Of a DNA stretch of 64,000 nt, positions 33,322-43,176 are shown one piece after another. A program made the position numbers and the translations under genes. The DNA is taken from positions 516,695-580,694 of the forward strand of contig NZ_RDFA01000003.1 of NCBI RefSeq assembly GCF_004118325.1. Direction: 5' to 3'. How positions within the stretch are numbered: position 1 is the first letter of the stretch; the number at the start of each line of letters is the position of its first letter. The notes beneath the pieces are model-generated. The model was not told the DNA's origin. It searched no databases and saw nothing but the letters and a program-made list of their open reading frames with translations. Origin of the DNA: Halorientalis pallida (lineage in GTDB: Archaea; Halobacteriota; Halobacteria; Halobacteriales; Haloarculaceae).

Positions 33322-33623
33322 TGGTTCCCGCCGAGTACTACCTGCTGCTGTCGGCCGCGATGTTCTGTATCGGGCTGTTCGGGATTCTCACCCGACGCAA
33401 CGCACTGCTGTTCCTGATGTCCGTCGAGCTGATGCTCAACGCGGCCAGCATCAACCTCGTGGCGTTCTCCCTCCAGTGGGGGAACCTGACGGGGCAGGTG
33501 TTTACGCTGTTCCTGATGGCACTGGCCGCGGCCGAGGTCGCCATCGGGATCGGTATCATCCTGGTGTTGTACCGTAACTTCGCGGACATCGACGTGACCA
33601 AACCGACGACTATGAGGTGGTAA
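33321..33623 (+). CDS. nuoK: NADH-quinone oxidoreductase-like subunit K
   Basis: A 100-residue three-helix protein of the proton-pumping arm, with two conserved glutamates (MSVELMLNAASIN and AAAEVAIGI), which carry protons in NuoK. Its start overlaps the stop of the preceding gene by one base. Confidence 0.93.
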   Translation: MVPAEYYLLLSAAMFCIGLFGILTRRNALLFLMSVELMLNAASINLVAFSLQWGNLTGQVFTLFLMALAAAEVAIGIGIILVLYRNFADIDVTKPTTMRW

Positions 33624-33624
33624 G

Positions 33625-35694
33625 ATGGTGAGTGCATTCGAGTTCGTTCCGGCGATCGCGGTGTTGCCACTCGTATCGTTCGTGGTCGCGCTGGCCTTCG
33701 GAAAGTGGATGCCCAAGAAAGGCGCGCTGGCCGGGATCTTCGCGACGGTCGGGTCGCTGCTCATCTCGATCTGGACCGCGCTGACGGTCGCGGGCTTCCT
33801 CGGCTCGGAGACGGTCTATCACGCTGAGTTGTGGCGGTTCGCGACGGGAATCGGGACGTTCAACCTGCATCTCGGGGTCTTCGTCGATCCGCTCTCCTCG
33901 CTGATGCTGTTGATCGTCTCGCTGATCTCGGTCCTCGTGTTCATCTTCTCGCTCGGGTACATGAACGACGAGGACGAGACCGGGCTCCCCCGGTACTACG
34001 CTTCGCTCTCGCTGTTCAGCTTCAGCATGCTCGCCTTCGTCTTCGCGGACAACATCCTGATGGCGTTCATGTTCTTCGAGCTGGTGGGCCTGTGTTCGTT
34101 CCTGCTCATCGGCTTCTGGTTCCGCGAGGACGCGCCGCCCAGCGCCGCGAAGAAGGCGTTCCTGGTCACCCGCTTCGGTGACTTCTTCTTCCTGATCGGC
34201 GTCGTCGGCATCTTCGCCACCTTCGGTACGGGCCTGTTCGCTACGGAGGCGGGCTTCCCGCACATGGCCGAACAGGCGATCACCGGCGAAATGCCCGGCC
34301 CGGTCGGCGAGTTCCTCTCTGCCGTCGGCATGGGGGCCCAGCAGTGGTTCACCATCCTGGGCCTACTCGTGCTGGGTGGTGTCGTGGGCAAGTCGGCGCA
34401 GTTCCCGCTGCACACGTGGCTGCCCGACGCGATGGAAGGTCCGACCCCTGTCTCCGCGCTGATCCACGCGGCGACGATGGTCGCGGCCGGTGTCTACCTC
34501 GTCGCGCGCATGTACGGGTTCTACCTGTTGACGCCGACGACGCTCGCCATCATCGCGCTGATCGGTGGCTTCACGGCCCTGTTCGCCGCGACGATGGGCG
34601 TCGTCAAGCAGGAACTCAAGCAGGTGCTCGCGTACTCGACCATCTCCCAGTACGGGTACATGATGCTCGCACTGGGCTCGGGCGGGTACGTCGCCGCGGT
34701 CTTCCACCTGACCACCCACGCCGTGTTCAAGGCGCTCCTGTTCCTCGGCGCGGGGTCGGTCATCATCGCCATGCACCACAACGAGAACATGTGGGACATG
34801 GGCGGCCTGAAAGAGAAGATGCCCGTGACCTACTGGACGTTCCTCTCCGGGTCGCTCGCGCTGGCTGGCATCGTCCCGTTCGCGGGCTTCTGGTCCAAGG
34901 ACGAAGTGCTGTACGAGGCGCTGATCCACGGGCTGGGCAGTCCGGTCCTGCTCGTCGCGTGGGCGATGGGCCTGCTGGCCGTCTTCCTGACCGGCTTCTA
35001 CACCTTCCGTATGGTCTTCCTGACCTTCCACGGTGAGCCCCGGTCCGACACGGCCGAGGATCCCGAGTCCGTTCGCTGGAACGTGAAACTCCCGCTGGGC
35101 GTGCTCGGCGTGCTGGCGGCGACCATCGGCTTCATCAACATGGTTCCGGTGGCGAAACTGACCGGGCTGAAGATCGACTTCCTCCACAAGTGGCTGGTCG
35201 GTGGCGAGGTGCTGAACGCGGAGTTCCTGACCGGGCTCGAACACTACGAGCCGATCCTGAAGGAGGTCGCCGGAATCAAGGCGAGCTACATCGCGGGCGG
35301 TGAGATTCCGACGCTGTTGATCTCGGCGGCACTGTCGCTGGGACTGGCGCTGGCCGGTGTCGGACTGGCCTACCGGCTGTACGCGGTGCCGGAGCCGGTC
35401 GCACACACGAAGAAACTCGGCGGACTGCGGACCCTGCTCATGCACAACTACTACCAGGACGAGTATCAGGTGTGGCTGGCACAGGGCGTGACCCTGCCGC
35501 TGGCCCGCGCGGCCGACACGTTCGATCAGGGAATCATCGACGGCGTCGTCAACGGGATCAGTAGCGTCAGTCTGTTCTCCGGCGACCGCGTCCGGCGCAT
35601 CCAGACCGGCGTCGTGAGCAACTACGCGGCCCTGCTGACGATCGGGCTCGCGCTCTTGCTGATCGTCTTCGGCATCGTCGGGGGGTGGTTCTGA
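33625..35694 (+). CDS. nuoL: NADH-quinone oxidoreductase-like subunit L (proton-pumping antiporter-like)
   Basis: A 689-residue membrane protein with the antiporter core, including MFFELVGLCSFLLIGFW, the PLHTWLPDAMEGPTPVSALI region with functional Lys/His, and VKQELKQVLAYSTISQYGYM. The long C-terminal part includes the horizontal helix typical of NuoL (about 560-640). It starts one base after nuoK. Confidence 0.95.
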   Translation: MVSAFEFVPAIAVLPLVSFVVALAFGKWMPKKGALAGIFATVGSLLISIWTALTVAGFLGSETVYHAELWRFATGIGTFNLHLGVFVDPLSSLMLLIVSLISVLVFIFSLGYMNDEDETGLPRYYASLSLFSFSMLAFVFADNILMAFMFFELVGLCSFLLIGFWFREDAPPSAAKKAFLVTRFGDFFFLIGVVGIFATFGTGLFATEAGFPHMAEQAITGEMPGPVGEFLSAVGMGAQQWFTILGLLVLGGVVGKSAQFPLHTWLPDAMEGPTPVSALIHAATMVAAGVYLVARMYGFYLLTPTTLAIIALIGGFTALFAATMGVVKQELKQVLAYSTISQYGYMMLALGSGGYVAAVFHLTTHAVFKALLFLGAGSVIIAMHHNENMWDMGGLKEKMPVTYWTFLSGSLALAGIVPFAGFWSKDEVLYEALIHGLGSPVLLVAWAMGLLAVFLTGFYTFRMVFLTFHGEPRSDTAEDPESVRWNVKLPLGVLGVLAATIGFINMVPVAKLTGLKIDFLHKWLVGGEVLNAEFLTGLEHYEPILKEVAGIKASYIAGGEIPTLLISAALSLGLALAGVGLAYRLYAVPEPVAHTKKLGGLRTLLMHNYYQDEYQVWLAQGVTLPLARAADTFDQGIIDGVVNGISSVSLFSGDRVRRIQTGVVSNYAALLTIGLALLLIVFGIVGGWF

Positions 35695-37233
35695 ATGCTG
35701 GTCGAACTGCTCATCGTGTTCGCGCTGATGGCGGCGGGACTGGTTTTCCTCGTCCCCGACGAGTACGCTGGCCAGTTCGCGGCCGTCCTCAGCCTCGTGC
35801 CCGTCGGCGTGAGCCTGTGGATGTACAGCGTCTTCGACGGCACCGGTAACGCCCTGCTCGAAGGGGGCCAGCCCGCCTTCGAGACGCTGGCGAACTGGAT
35901 CACGCTTGGGCCGTACGCGATCAGCTGGCACGTCGGTCTCGACGGCGTGAGCATGCCGCTGGTCGTGTTGACCACGCTCCTGACCACGCTCGCGATCGTC
36001 AGCGCGTGGACGCCCATCGAGGAACGGGAATCCCAGTTCTACGGCCTCGTACTCTTCATGCAGGCCGCGCTGATCGGCGTCTTCGCGGCGCTCGACTTCC
36101 TGCTGTGGTTCGTCTTCTGGGAGGCCGTCCTCGTCCCGATGTACTTCCTCATCGGCGTCTGGGGCGGGCCGCGCCGGAAGTACGCCGCCATCAAGTTCTT
36201 CGTCTACACGAATATCGCCAGCCTCGTGCTGTTCGTCGGCTTCTTCACGCTGGTGTTCGGGCTCGGCGACTCGATCAGTACACTGGGCTTGCCGGCCATC
36301 GCCCAGGCACTCGAGGCGGGGCAGCTCGGCAGTGTCGCCGGCTTCGGTCCCGGTACGGTCAAGCTGGCCGCCTTCGCCGCGCTGTTCTTTGGCTTCGCGG
36401 TCAAGGTGCCAGTCGTCCCCTTCCACACGTGGCTGCCGGACGCACACGTCGAAGCGCCGACGCCGGTGTCGGTGCTGCTGGCGGGTGTCCTGCTGAAGAT
36501 GGGGACCTACGCGCTGCTCCGGTTCAACTTCACGATGCTCGCGGACGTGGCGCGGGCCAACGCGACGCTGATCGCCATCTTCGCGGTCGTCTCGGTGATC
36601 TACGGCGCCCTGCTGGCGCTGGCCCAGCAGGACCTCAAGCGGATCGTCGCCTACTCGTCGATCTCGTCGATGGGCTACGTCATCCTGGGACTGATCGCGT
36701 TCACGCCCCACGGCGTCGGCGGGGCGACGTTCCAGATGGTCAGCCACGGCCTGATCTCCGGGCTGATGTTCATGGCGGTCGGCGTCATCTACAACGAGAC
36801 CCACACCCGGATGATCGGCGACATGTCCGGGATGGCCGACCGGATGCCCGTCACCGCGGGCGTGTTCGTGGCCGCCGCCTTCGGCTACATGGGCCTGCCG
36901 CTGATGAGCGGGTTCGCGGCCGAGGTGCTGGTGTTCATGGGCGCGTTCCAGTCGACGGTCATTCCGGCCGCGCCGCTGTTCACCGCCATCGCGATGTTCG
37001 GCATCGTGATCGTCGCGGGCTACCTGCTGCGTGCGATGCAGAAGACGCTGTTCGGGCCCTTCCGGCTCGAGACCGACTACGACATCGGGCGTGCCCCGCT
37101 CCAGGACGTGGCGCCGCTGTTCGTTCTGCTGGCGCTCGTCATCGCGCTGGGCGTCGCGCCTGACCTGTTCTACCGGATGATCCAGGACGCAGTGTTCGAA
37201 GTGACGGCACTGGGCCTGGGAGGTGGTGCTTGA
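35695..37233 (+). CDS. nuoM: NADH-quinone oxidoreductase-like subunit M
   Basis: A 512-residue antiporter-like subunit. Seen are FWEAVLVPMYFLIGVWGG with the key glutamate, VPFHTWLPDAHVEAPTPVSV, and LKRIVAYSSISSMGYVILG. It follows nuoL without gap and its stop overlaps nuoN. Confidence 0.95.
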   Translation: MLVELLIVFALMAAGLVFLVPDEYAGQFAAVLSLVPVGVSLWMYSVFDGTGNALLEGGQPAFETLANWITLGPYAISWHVGLDGVSMPLVVLTTLLTTLAIVSAWTPIEERESQFYGLVLFMQAALIGVFAALDFLLWFVFWEAVLVPMYFLIGVWGGPRRKYAAIKFFVYTNIASLVLFVGFFTLVFGLGDSISTLGLPAIAQALEAGQLGSVAGFGPGTVKLAAFAALFFGFAVKVPVVPFHTWLPDAHVEAPTPVSVLLAGVLLKMGTYALLRFNFTMLADVARANATLIAIFAVVSVIYGALLALAQQDLKRIVAYSSISSMGYVILGLIAFTPHGVGGATFQMVSHGLISGLMFMAVGVIYNETHTRMIGDMSGMADRMPVTAGVFVAAAFGYMGLPLMSGFAAEVLVFMGAFQSTVIPAAPLFTAIAMFGIVIVAGYLLRAMQKTLFGPFRLETDYDIGRAPLQDVAPLFVLLALVIALGVAPDLFYRMIQDAVFEVTALGLGGGA

Positions 37234-38753
37234 TGATTCCGCTCCAGACATCGAACACGTTGCCCGACTGGGCGGCGCTGGCCCCGGCGATTATACTCGC
37301 AGTGACCGCGCTGGCGCTGTTCCTGATCGACAGCATCGACCCGAACGACGAATCGCCCAGCATGCTCGCTGGCGTCGCGACGCTGGGATCGGTCCTGGCG
37401 ATGGTCGTCACGGGCTGGTACTTGGTCGCCGGCACCGGGATGCCCCGGACCGGCGGCGCGATCGAGCTGTTCAGCGGGCAGCTGGTCGTCGACGGGATGA
37501 GCCTGTTCTTCACGTTCATCTTCACGAGCGTGACCGCGCTCGTCTGCGTCGCCAGCTACGACTACCTCTCGGGCCGCCCCAACCAGGCCGAGTACTACGC
37601 ACTCGTCTTGCTCGCGGCGACCGGGATGTCGGTGATGGCCTCGGCGAACAGTCTCGCCACTGCGTTCGTCGCGCTGGAGCTGTCGAGCCTGCCGTCGTAC
37701 GGACTGGTCGCGTACCTGAAAAACGACCGCGGGAGCGTCGAGGCGGGACTGAAGTACTTCCTGATCGGCGCGGTATCCTCCGCGGTGCTCGCCTACGGGA
37801 TCAGCCTGGTGTATGCCTCGGCCGGCGTCCTGGAGCTGGCTGCCATCGCCGAGGCGCTGGGTGCAGGCATCGACAACACCGGCGTCCTCGGTGTGGGCAT
37901 CCTGATGGTCGCGGGCGGCTTCGCGTTCAAGACCGCCTCCGTGCCCTTCCACTTCTGGGCACCGGAGGCCTACGAGGGCGCGCCCGCTCCGGTCTCCGGG
38001 TTCCTGTCTTCGGCCTCGAAGGCCGCCGGGTTCGTGCTCGCCTTCCGCGTGTTCGTCACGGCGTTCCCGCTCGACGTGGTCGCGGGTACCATCGACTGGG
38101 CGCTCGCGTTCACCGTGCTGGCGCTGGTCACGATGACGCTCGGGAACTTCGCCGCGGCCACGCAGGACAAGGTCAAGCGCATGCTGGCGTACTCCTCGAT
38201 CGGACACGCCGGCTACGCGCTGATCGGCATCGCGGTGCTGACGGGGACGGCCGACCAGAGCTACGCGCTGGGAGCCAGCATGCTCCACCTGTTCGTCTAC
38301 GGGTTCATGAACACCGGCGCGTTCCTGTTCGTCGCTCTAGTGGAGTACTGGGGTGTCGGTCGGACCTTCGAGGACTACAACGGCCTGGCGAAGCAGGCAC
38401 CGGTCGCCTGTTTCGCGATGACGATCTTCCTGTTCAGCCTCGCCGGCCTGCCCATCGGGGGCGGCGCGCTCTCGAAGTGGGCGCTGTTGTCGGCGACGGC
38501 CAGCGCCGCCACGCTGAGCGCGTACCTGCTCGCCGCGGCGCTGATCGTCAACAGCGCACTGTCGCTGTTCTACTATTCCCGGGTCGTCAAGGCGATGTGG
38601 ATCGAAGATCCCGCCGGTGACTTCGAGGTCTCCTCGTACCCGACCGGCCTCTACGCGGCCGTCGTCGGTGCCGCCATCGTGACCTTCCTCCTCCTGCCGG
38701 CCTTCGGCGTCGTCTCCGGGACGGCATTCGACGCCGCGGCCGCGCTCTTCTGA
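37233..38753 (+). CDS. nuoN: NADH-quinone oxidoreductase-like subunit N
   Basis: A 506-residue antiporter-like subunit and last gene of the cluster. Motifs: ALELSSLPSYGLVAYLKND, SVPFHFWAPEAYEGAPAPVS and KVKRMLAYSSIGHAGYALIG. A TTG three bases upstream also is in frame, but ATG at 37233 overlaps the nuoM stop (TGATG) and is preferred. No NuoE, F or G gene is found in the cluster, so NADH is probably not the direct donor. Confidence 0.94.
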   Translation: MIPLQTSNTLPDWAALAPAIILAVTALALFLIDSIDPNDESPSMLAGVATLGSVLAMVVTGWYLVAGTGMPRTGGAIELFSGQLVVDGMSLFFTFIFTSVTALVCVASYDYLSGRPNQAEYYALVLLAATGMSVMASANSLATAFVALELSSLPSYGLVAYLKNDRGSVEAGLKYFLIGAVSSAVLAYGISLVYASAGVLELAAIAEALGAGIDNTGVLGVGILMVAGGFAFKTASVPFHFWAPEAYEGAPAPVSGFLSSASKAAGFVLAFRVFVTAFPLDVVAGTIDWALAFTVLALVTMTLGNFAAATQDKVKRMLAYSSIGHAGYALIGIAVLTGTADQSYALGASMLHLFVYGFMNTGAFLFVALVEYWGVGRTFEDYNGLAKQAPVACFAMTIFLFSLAGLPIGGGALSKWALLSATASAATLSAYLLAAALIVNSALSLFYYSRVVKAMWIEDPAGDFEVSSYPTGLYAAVVGAAIVTFLLLPAFGVVSGTAFDAAAALF

Positions 38754-38867
38754 CGCCGCGACTCGTTTTCGCTCGTCGCTCTGTTGTGCTGTTCGTTCGT
38801 GGAGACTCACTCCGTTCGCGTCGCCCGACCGACAGCCTTTCCGTCCACGGGTCCCTCGCTCCGGCCG

Positions 38868-39737
38868 ATGAAGTGGCGGTGTGAGCACTGTGGGAAGCCA
38901 CACGAGCGAAACGATCCGCCGTGTGACAACTGTGGGCACAGCGAGTTCGAGAAGGCAGTCGTCCCGATGGCCCCGGAGGCCGAGGACGAAGAGGCCACGA
39001 AGACCTACGCCTGGATCTGCACGGAGTGTGGCAACGATCATCCCAAGCACACGCCGCCCTGTGACCGGTGTGGAAACGCGACGCTGGAACGCCGGGAGCT
39101 GAGCTACGACGAGGACGAGATCGTCGACGAGATGCTGGAGGACAGTTCCGGCCGAGCCTCGACCGCGGACGTGAGCTATCTGGACGTCCTCGATGCCAAA
39201 CTCGTCTTGCTGTTTCTGGGCGTGGCCGCACTGGTGGCGTACCTGGCGCTGGGCTTTCTCGGTGTCGTCCAGATTCCGGGGATCTCCCCGACACCGCCGG
39301 TCCCCGGGAACGCCACCACCGCGGACGGACTGGTGTTCGCGGACGTGGAGTCGGCGTACGTCGACGAACTGAACGCGCGTCGGTCCGCCGAAGGGTTCGC
39401 GAACCTGACCGCCGACGAGAACCTGGCCTCGGCGGCGACCTACCTCAACCAACAGGTGGTGCGAGCAGAGTACGGCGACAGTGACAGTCCGTCCGTCGAC
39501 CGCTCGGAGATCGACAGTCGACTCGGAGACGACTGCGCGGACGGGTACGCGCCCGCCACGTACTCCTACGATCTTGACCAGGCGAGCGACACGCCGACGG
39601 AGCGTGAACTAGCGCGGCGGCTGGCGGAGAGTTACGAACGGACCAGTTCCTTCGAGGACACGGCGGACGAATTGATCGGCGTCGACCTGCACGCGGGGCC
39701 CGACGGCGTCCTCTACGTGACGCGGATCGTCTGTTAG
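38868..39737 (+). CDS. Membrane protein with two zinc ribbons and an extracellular CAP-like domain
   Basis: A 289-residue protein. Two CxxC-type zinc ribbons are at the N-terminus (Cys5, 8, 19, 22 and Cys51, 54, 65, 68), followed by an acidic linker, one membrane helix (about 111-134) and an external C-terminal domain (about 153-289) resembling the CAP/SCP fold: [21 protein letters not shown] and [13 protein letters not shown]. Zinc ribbons would be cytoplasmic and the CAP-like part outside. Function unknown. ATG at 38868 chosen because it begins at the first ribbon (MKWRCEHCG); upstream in-frame sequence is not protein-like. The stop overlaps that of rpoL on the other strand. Confidence 0.78.
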   Translation: MKWRCEHCGKPHERNDPPCDNCGHSEFEKAVVPMAPEAEDEEATKTYAWICTECGNDHPKHTPPCDRCGNATLERRELSYDEDEIVDEMLEDSSGRASTADVSYLDVLDAKLVLLFLGVAALVAYLALGFLGVVQIPGISPTPPVPGNATTADGLVFADVESAYVDELNARRSAEGFANLTADENLASAATYLNQQVVRAEYGDSDSPSVDRSEIDSRLGDDCADGYAPATYSYDLDQASDTPTERELARRLAESYERTSSFEDTADELIGVDLHAGPDGVLYVTRIVC

Positions 39738-40015
39738 GCCGCCTCGTAGGCCGAGCGGAAGTCGTCGGCTTTCTCCATGACGCGGTCGGCACCCGCTTCG
39801 AGCGCGTCGAGCGCGTCCACGTCTTCCTGGGTCTTGACCGTCAGAATCGGCTCGGTCTGCCCACCGGACTGTTCGGGGTTCACGTCGTAGGTGGCGGCCT
39901 CGACGCCCTCGGACTCGAGGAGTGCGCCTTTCAGGACGTTCATGAAGGTGTGGTCCTCGCCCGCGATCTCGATAGAGAGTTCCGTGTCGGTCTTCTCGAT
40001 GACCCGCAGTTCCAT
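39734..40015 (-). CDS. rpoL: DNA-directed RNA polymerase subunit L
   Basis: A 93-residue protein matching archaeal RpoL (eukaryotic Rpb11/AC19): [24 protein letters not shown] is the alpha-like dimerisation motif, and [20 protein letters not shown] follows. It forms a heterodimer with RpoD in polymerase assembly. The ATG at 40015 begins MELRVIEK; the upstream in-frame ATG is unlikely. Confidence 0.92.
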   Translation of the reverse strand: MELRVIEKTDTELSIEIAGEDHTFMNVLKGALLESEGVEAATYDVNPEQSGGQTEPILTVKTQEDVDALDALEAGADRVMEKADDFRSAYEAA

Positions 40016-40181
40016 GCTCTCCCGTCCACACTTGGCGGCATTGAAGCTTACGAACACGAGAGGGACGCTCTCTGTCGGTACCCCGTCCGGTCTCGTCGGT
40101 CACCTTCGACGCGGCGAGTCAGTATGGTGGGCCGCGTGTTCCCCGCAAAGTATTAGGACCGCATGGGACTTGTGTGAGGTA

Positions 40182-42650
40182 ATGACGACACGCGCGGTCG
40201 AGCAGGTCGACGACTGGGACTCCCGCCCGTTCTCCGGCGGGTACCGCGGCCTGCACGACCTGGCTGACGACGACTTCTCCGGTATCGTCGCGGCGGGACC
40301 GACGCGACTCTGCATGACGTCAGGGCGGGTCATCGGCATCCTCGACGGCACCATCGAGGACTTCGAGGACGCGGAGGGGACCGCCTACGAGGCACCCTCG
40401 CCGGCACTCCCTCTGCTCTCGGTCATGCAGGACCGCAGTGACGAGGTCCGCGCCCAGTACTACACCGAGGAGACGAGCGTCGACGAAGTCGACCGGACGC
40501 TCACCCAGGGGAACTTCACTGGATACGTCGAGCTGTCCGAGAACGTCCTCAGCGGCGACTACTATCTGGTCTACCACCAGGGCCGCTCGATGAGCGTCGC
40601 CTGGGTCGGCGCGAGCGAGAAACTCCTGACCGACGACGAAGCCTTCGACCAGGCAAACGGCGAGGTCGGAATCTACGAGGTACGGCCCGTCGACATCGAA
40701 GTCATCGAGCTTCCGGAAGCGACCGCGCCCGCGTCCGAAGAAACGACGCCCGACCCTGACGCCGGCGCGGCGGCCGCCACGACGGCCGAACCGGACACCG
40801 AATCCGGGACGGCCGGAACGGAGACTACGAGCGAGGAGACGACCGACGACGACGTGAGTGAAGCGGACGCGGGGACGGCTGGCGACGACGCCGGGGGGAC
40901 GGAGTCCGACGAACCGGCGGCGGACGAGCCGGAACCCGCCAGGGCGGCGACGGAGACGAGCGCGGAGACGGACACCGCGGCCCGGTCCGCATCGGAATCC
41001 CCGGACGAACCCACCGAGACGCACGACCGGGGGAGCGACGGCACGGCTGGGGGGATGGCCGGGACGAGTGCTCGGGACGAGCGGACGCGGGACGAGCCGG
41101 ACCGGCGGGAGTCCAGTAGCTCGCGACGGGACACGGAGCGGGCCGACACGGCGGGGACGGACGGACAGGGAGAACGGACCGACCGCGGCGCGTCGTCGCG
41201 GAGCAGTGAGACACAGCCCCGACAGCAGCGATCCGACCCGGAGGAGCCGACGGCGATGGACACGCAACGGGAGACCGGATCCCGGGGCGCGGGCGGACCG
41301 CGGTCGGGGACCGCCGACTCCGGCCGGAGCCGCGGGAAAGGACAGCAGAGTACCACCGGCAGCGTCGGCGAACTGGAGACCAGATCCATCCCGTCGCTGG
41401 ACCCCGACCGGACGAGCGAGCCCGAGGACGGGAACGGATCGCAGGGACCGACGTCCGGAAACGGCCCGACCGCGGCCGCCGGAGCCGGCGGGCGTTCGGA
41501 GCCCGACCCCGGCCCTGCGGGGAATCCCGGGAGTGAGCCGCGTCGCGGTTCGGGCCCGACGAGTCGGGGGGCCGACGCCGCGCGCCACCACGGGACGCCC
41601 CAGCGCGACCCCGAGCGGGTCCAGTCCGAACGGCCGCCCGCGGAGGGACAGCAGGGCGAGCCGCGTCGGGAGCCAGCCGACGCCGAGCCGGAACCGGACA
41701 CCGAGAGCGGCCCCACCCCGGACGAGATCGAGGAACTGGAAGACGAACTCGAAGCCCGTGAGGCGGAGATCGAGGACCTCGAAGCGACGCTAGAGACGGT
41801 CGAGGACGAGCGCGACGAACTGCAGGCCGAACGCGACGAACTCCGCGAGCGGGTCGAACGACTCGAACGTCGGATCGACGAACTCCGGACCGAGGAGGGC
41901 GGGGAGTCGGTCGCGGACCGCGAGCGTCTCAGTCCGGCGGAGGCCATCGAGGGGACGAACCTCTTCGTCCGGTACGCGTCGAAAGGCGACGCGACACTGG
42001 AGGCGGCCCACGCCGGGAACGCCGAGGCAGGTGCGGTCAACGACAACATGCAGATTCAGTACCACACCCAGTTCGAGGCGGAGGACGTGGCCGTCGACGG
42101 GGAGCCGTTCGCGGCCTACCTCACGGACACGATCCAGTACAGCTTCGTCGAGTGGGTCGTGCGCGTCCTCCCCTACGAGATTCGCGATACGGGCCATCAG
42201 GAGGCGCTGGGTCCGCTGTACGGCGCGCTCCCGAAGATCGACCGGGCGGAGCTGAACGGGGCGGTCACCGTCCAGTACCAGGAGAGCGGCGAGGAACACC
42301 GGAGCCAGGAGCGTTTCGACGTGGTGTTGCGCGACCGGATGGGCAATCCGCTGATCGTGGCGAACATGAACGAGTCGCGCCAGCCCGCGAGTCAGAGCAT
42401 GATGGAAGGGCTGATCACGGCAGCACAGCGGGTCGGCGAGTCCAAGGAGTCACTGGCCGGCGCCTTCCTCGTCACGTCGAGTTTCTTCGAGCCCGAGGCG
42501 ATGGAGGCGGCATCGGACGCGACGGGGAGTGGCCTGCTCAGCCGCGACAAACGCGAGAGCTTCGTGAAGCTCTCGCGAAAAGACGGGTTCCACCTCTGTC
42601 TGGTCGAAGCCCGTGAGGAGAATTTCAACCTCTCCGTGCCCGAAATCTGA
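40182..42650 (+). CDS. Large acidic coiled-coil protein with conserved N- and C-terminal domains, unknown function
   Basis: An 822-residue soluble protein. Residues 1-180 form a folded domain (YRGLHDLADDDFSGIVAAG, SGDYYLVYHQGRSMSVAWVG). Residues about 185-510 are low-complexity acidic and Arg/Ser/Pro-rich. A coiled coil spans about 511-575 with clear heptads (ELEDELEAREAEIEDLEATL). The C-terminal domain (about 580-822) contains FDVVLRDRMGNPLIVANMNE and SMMEGLITAAQRV, reminiscent of a restriction-endonuclease-like fold but without an obvious D-E-x-K set. I recognise it as a conserved haloarchaeal protein of unknown role. ATG at 40182 chosen; TATA-like AAGTATTA lies about 30 bases before it. 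Upstream in-frame sequence is rpoL antisense. Confidence 0.75.
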   Translation: MTTRAVEQVDDWDSRPFSGGYRGLHDLADDDFSGIVAAGPTRLCMTSGRVIGILDGTIEDFEDAEGTAYEAPSPALPLLSVMQDRSDEVRAQYYTEETSVDEVDRTLTQGNFTGYVELSENVLSGDYYLVYHQGRSMSVAWVGASEKLLTDDEAFDQANGEVGIYEVRPVDIEVIELPEATAPASEETTPDPDAGAAAATTAEPDTESGTAGTETTSEETTDDDVSEADAGTAGDDAGGTESDEPAADEPEPARAATETSAETDTAARSASESPDEPTETHDRGSDGTAGGMAGTSARDERTRDEPDRRESSSSRRDTERADTAGTDGQGERTDRGASSRSSETQPRQQRSDPEEPTAMDTQRETGSRGAGGPRSGTADSGRSRGKGQQSTTGSVGELETRSIPSLDPDRTSEPEDGNGSQGPTSGNGPTAAAGAGGRSEPDPGPAGNPGSEPRRGSGPTSRGADAARHHGTPQRDPERVQSERPPAEGQQGEPRREPADAEPEPDTESGPTPDEIEELEDELEAREAEIEDLEATLETVEDERDELQAERDELRERVERLERRIDELRTEEGGESVADRERLSPAEAIEGTNLFVRYASKGDATLEAAHAGNAEAGAVNDNMQIQYHTQFEAEDVAVDGEPFAAYLTDTIQYSFVEWVVRVLPYEIRDTGHQEALGPLYGALPKIDRAELNGAVTVQYQESGEEHRSQERFDVVLRDRMGNPLIVANMNESRQPASQSMMEGLITAAQRVGESKESLAGAFLVTSSFFEPEAMEAASDATGSGLLSRDKRESFVKLSRKDGFHLCLVEAREENFNLSVPEI

Positions 42651-42658
42651 GAGAACAG

Positions 42659-42964
42659 TCAGTTTTCGATCTCGGCGACGTCCTCGATCTTCATGTCGTC
42701 GAGCTTCTCGATGATGTGGTCGATCTTCTCGTCCAGATCGTCGACGAATTCGGAGGTCTGTTCGGTCGTGATGGCGCCCTGGCTCGAGGGCTCGATGAGG
42801 TTCTCCTCCTCGAGGACGCGCAGCGAGTACCGGACCTTGTGGTGTGGGTAGCCGGTCTCGTTCGACATCTTGACGATGCCGATCGGCTCGTTCTCGATCA
42901 CCATCCGGAGGACCTGCAGATGGCGCTCGAGCATATCTACTTCCTTCTCAAGCCTGTCTATCAT
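42659..42964 (-). CDS. Small winged-helix regulator-like protein
   Basis: A 101-residue protein with a winged helix (about 18-62: LRMVIENEPIGIVKMSNETG, HHKVRYSLRVLEEENLIEPS) and a C-terminal dimerising helix (EFVDDLDEKIDHIIEKLDDM). It is probably a DNA-binding regulator of haloarchaea; target unknown. The TATA-like TTTTAAA about 30 bases before the start indicates a leaderless transcript. Convergent with the coiled-coil gene and divergent from purA. Confidence 0.75.
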   Translation of the reverse strand: MIDRLEKEVDMLERHLQVLRMVIENEPIGIVKMSNETGYPHHKVRYSLRVLEEENLIEPSSQGAITTEQTSEFVDDLDEKIDHIIEKLDDMKIEDVAEIEN

Positions 42965-43176
42965 GGCAATTGTTAACTTGTGTTCGCAGGTTTTAAAGGT
43001 TGCTGTCCGGCCTACTTAAAGAGCAGCCTCAAATTACGTGTTCGACGGGTACGGGTTTAAACCTTTGTATGATACCACACGGCACGGGTCGCCGGAGTGG
43101 GCGGCTGCGCGGTTCTGCAGTGGCCGATTGCGAGGGGACCGTAACCTGTTTATCGGGATGGGCAGAAACCCCGGTG
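42965..43176. promoter_or_regulatory. Divergent promoter region between the small regulator and purA
   Basis: The 212 bases contain several TATA-like boxes: TTTTAAAG (42991-42998) for the leftward gene, CTTAAAGAG near 43015, a perfect palindrome GGTTTAAACC (43054-43063), and TTTATC (43149-43154) 26 bases before the purA ATG. The short palindromes CAATTG and GTTAAC lie between the regulator start and its TATA box and could be an operator. The purA frame is open upstream to 43000, but that stretch does not look like PurA. Confidence 0.5.

Noticed and set aside
34363..37251. A 962-codon open frame on the minus strand across nuoL and nuoM
   Set aside because: It is the antisense of clear nuo genes; its product is His/Gln/Arg/Asp rich without domains, the usual result of high-GC third positions.
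43000..43176. N-terminal extension of purA from an earlier start
   Set aside because: The extension has no PurA similarity, crosses promoter boxes, and the ATG at 43177 begins exactly at the conserved first strand.
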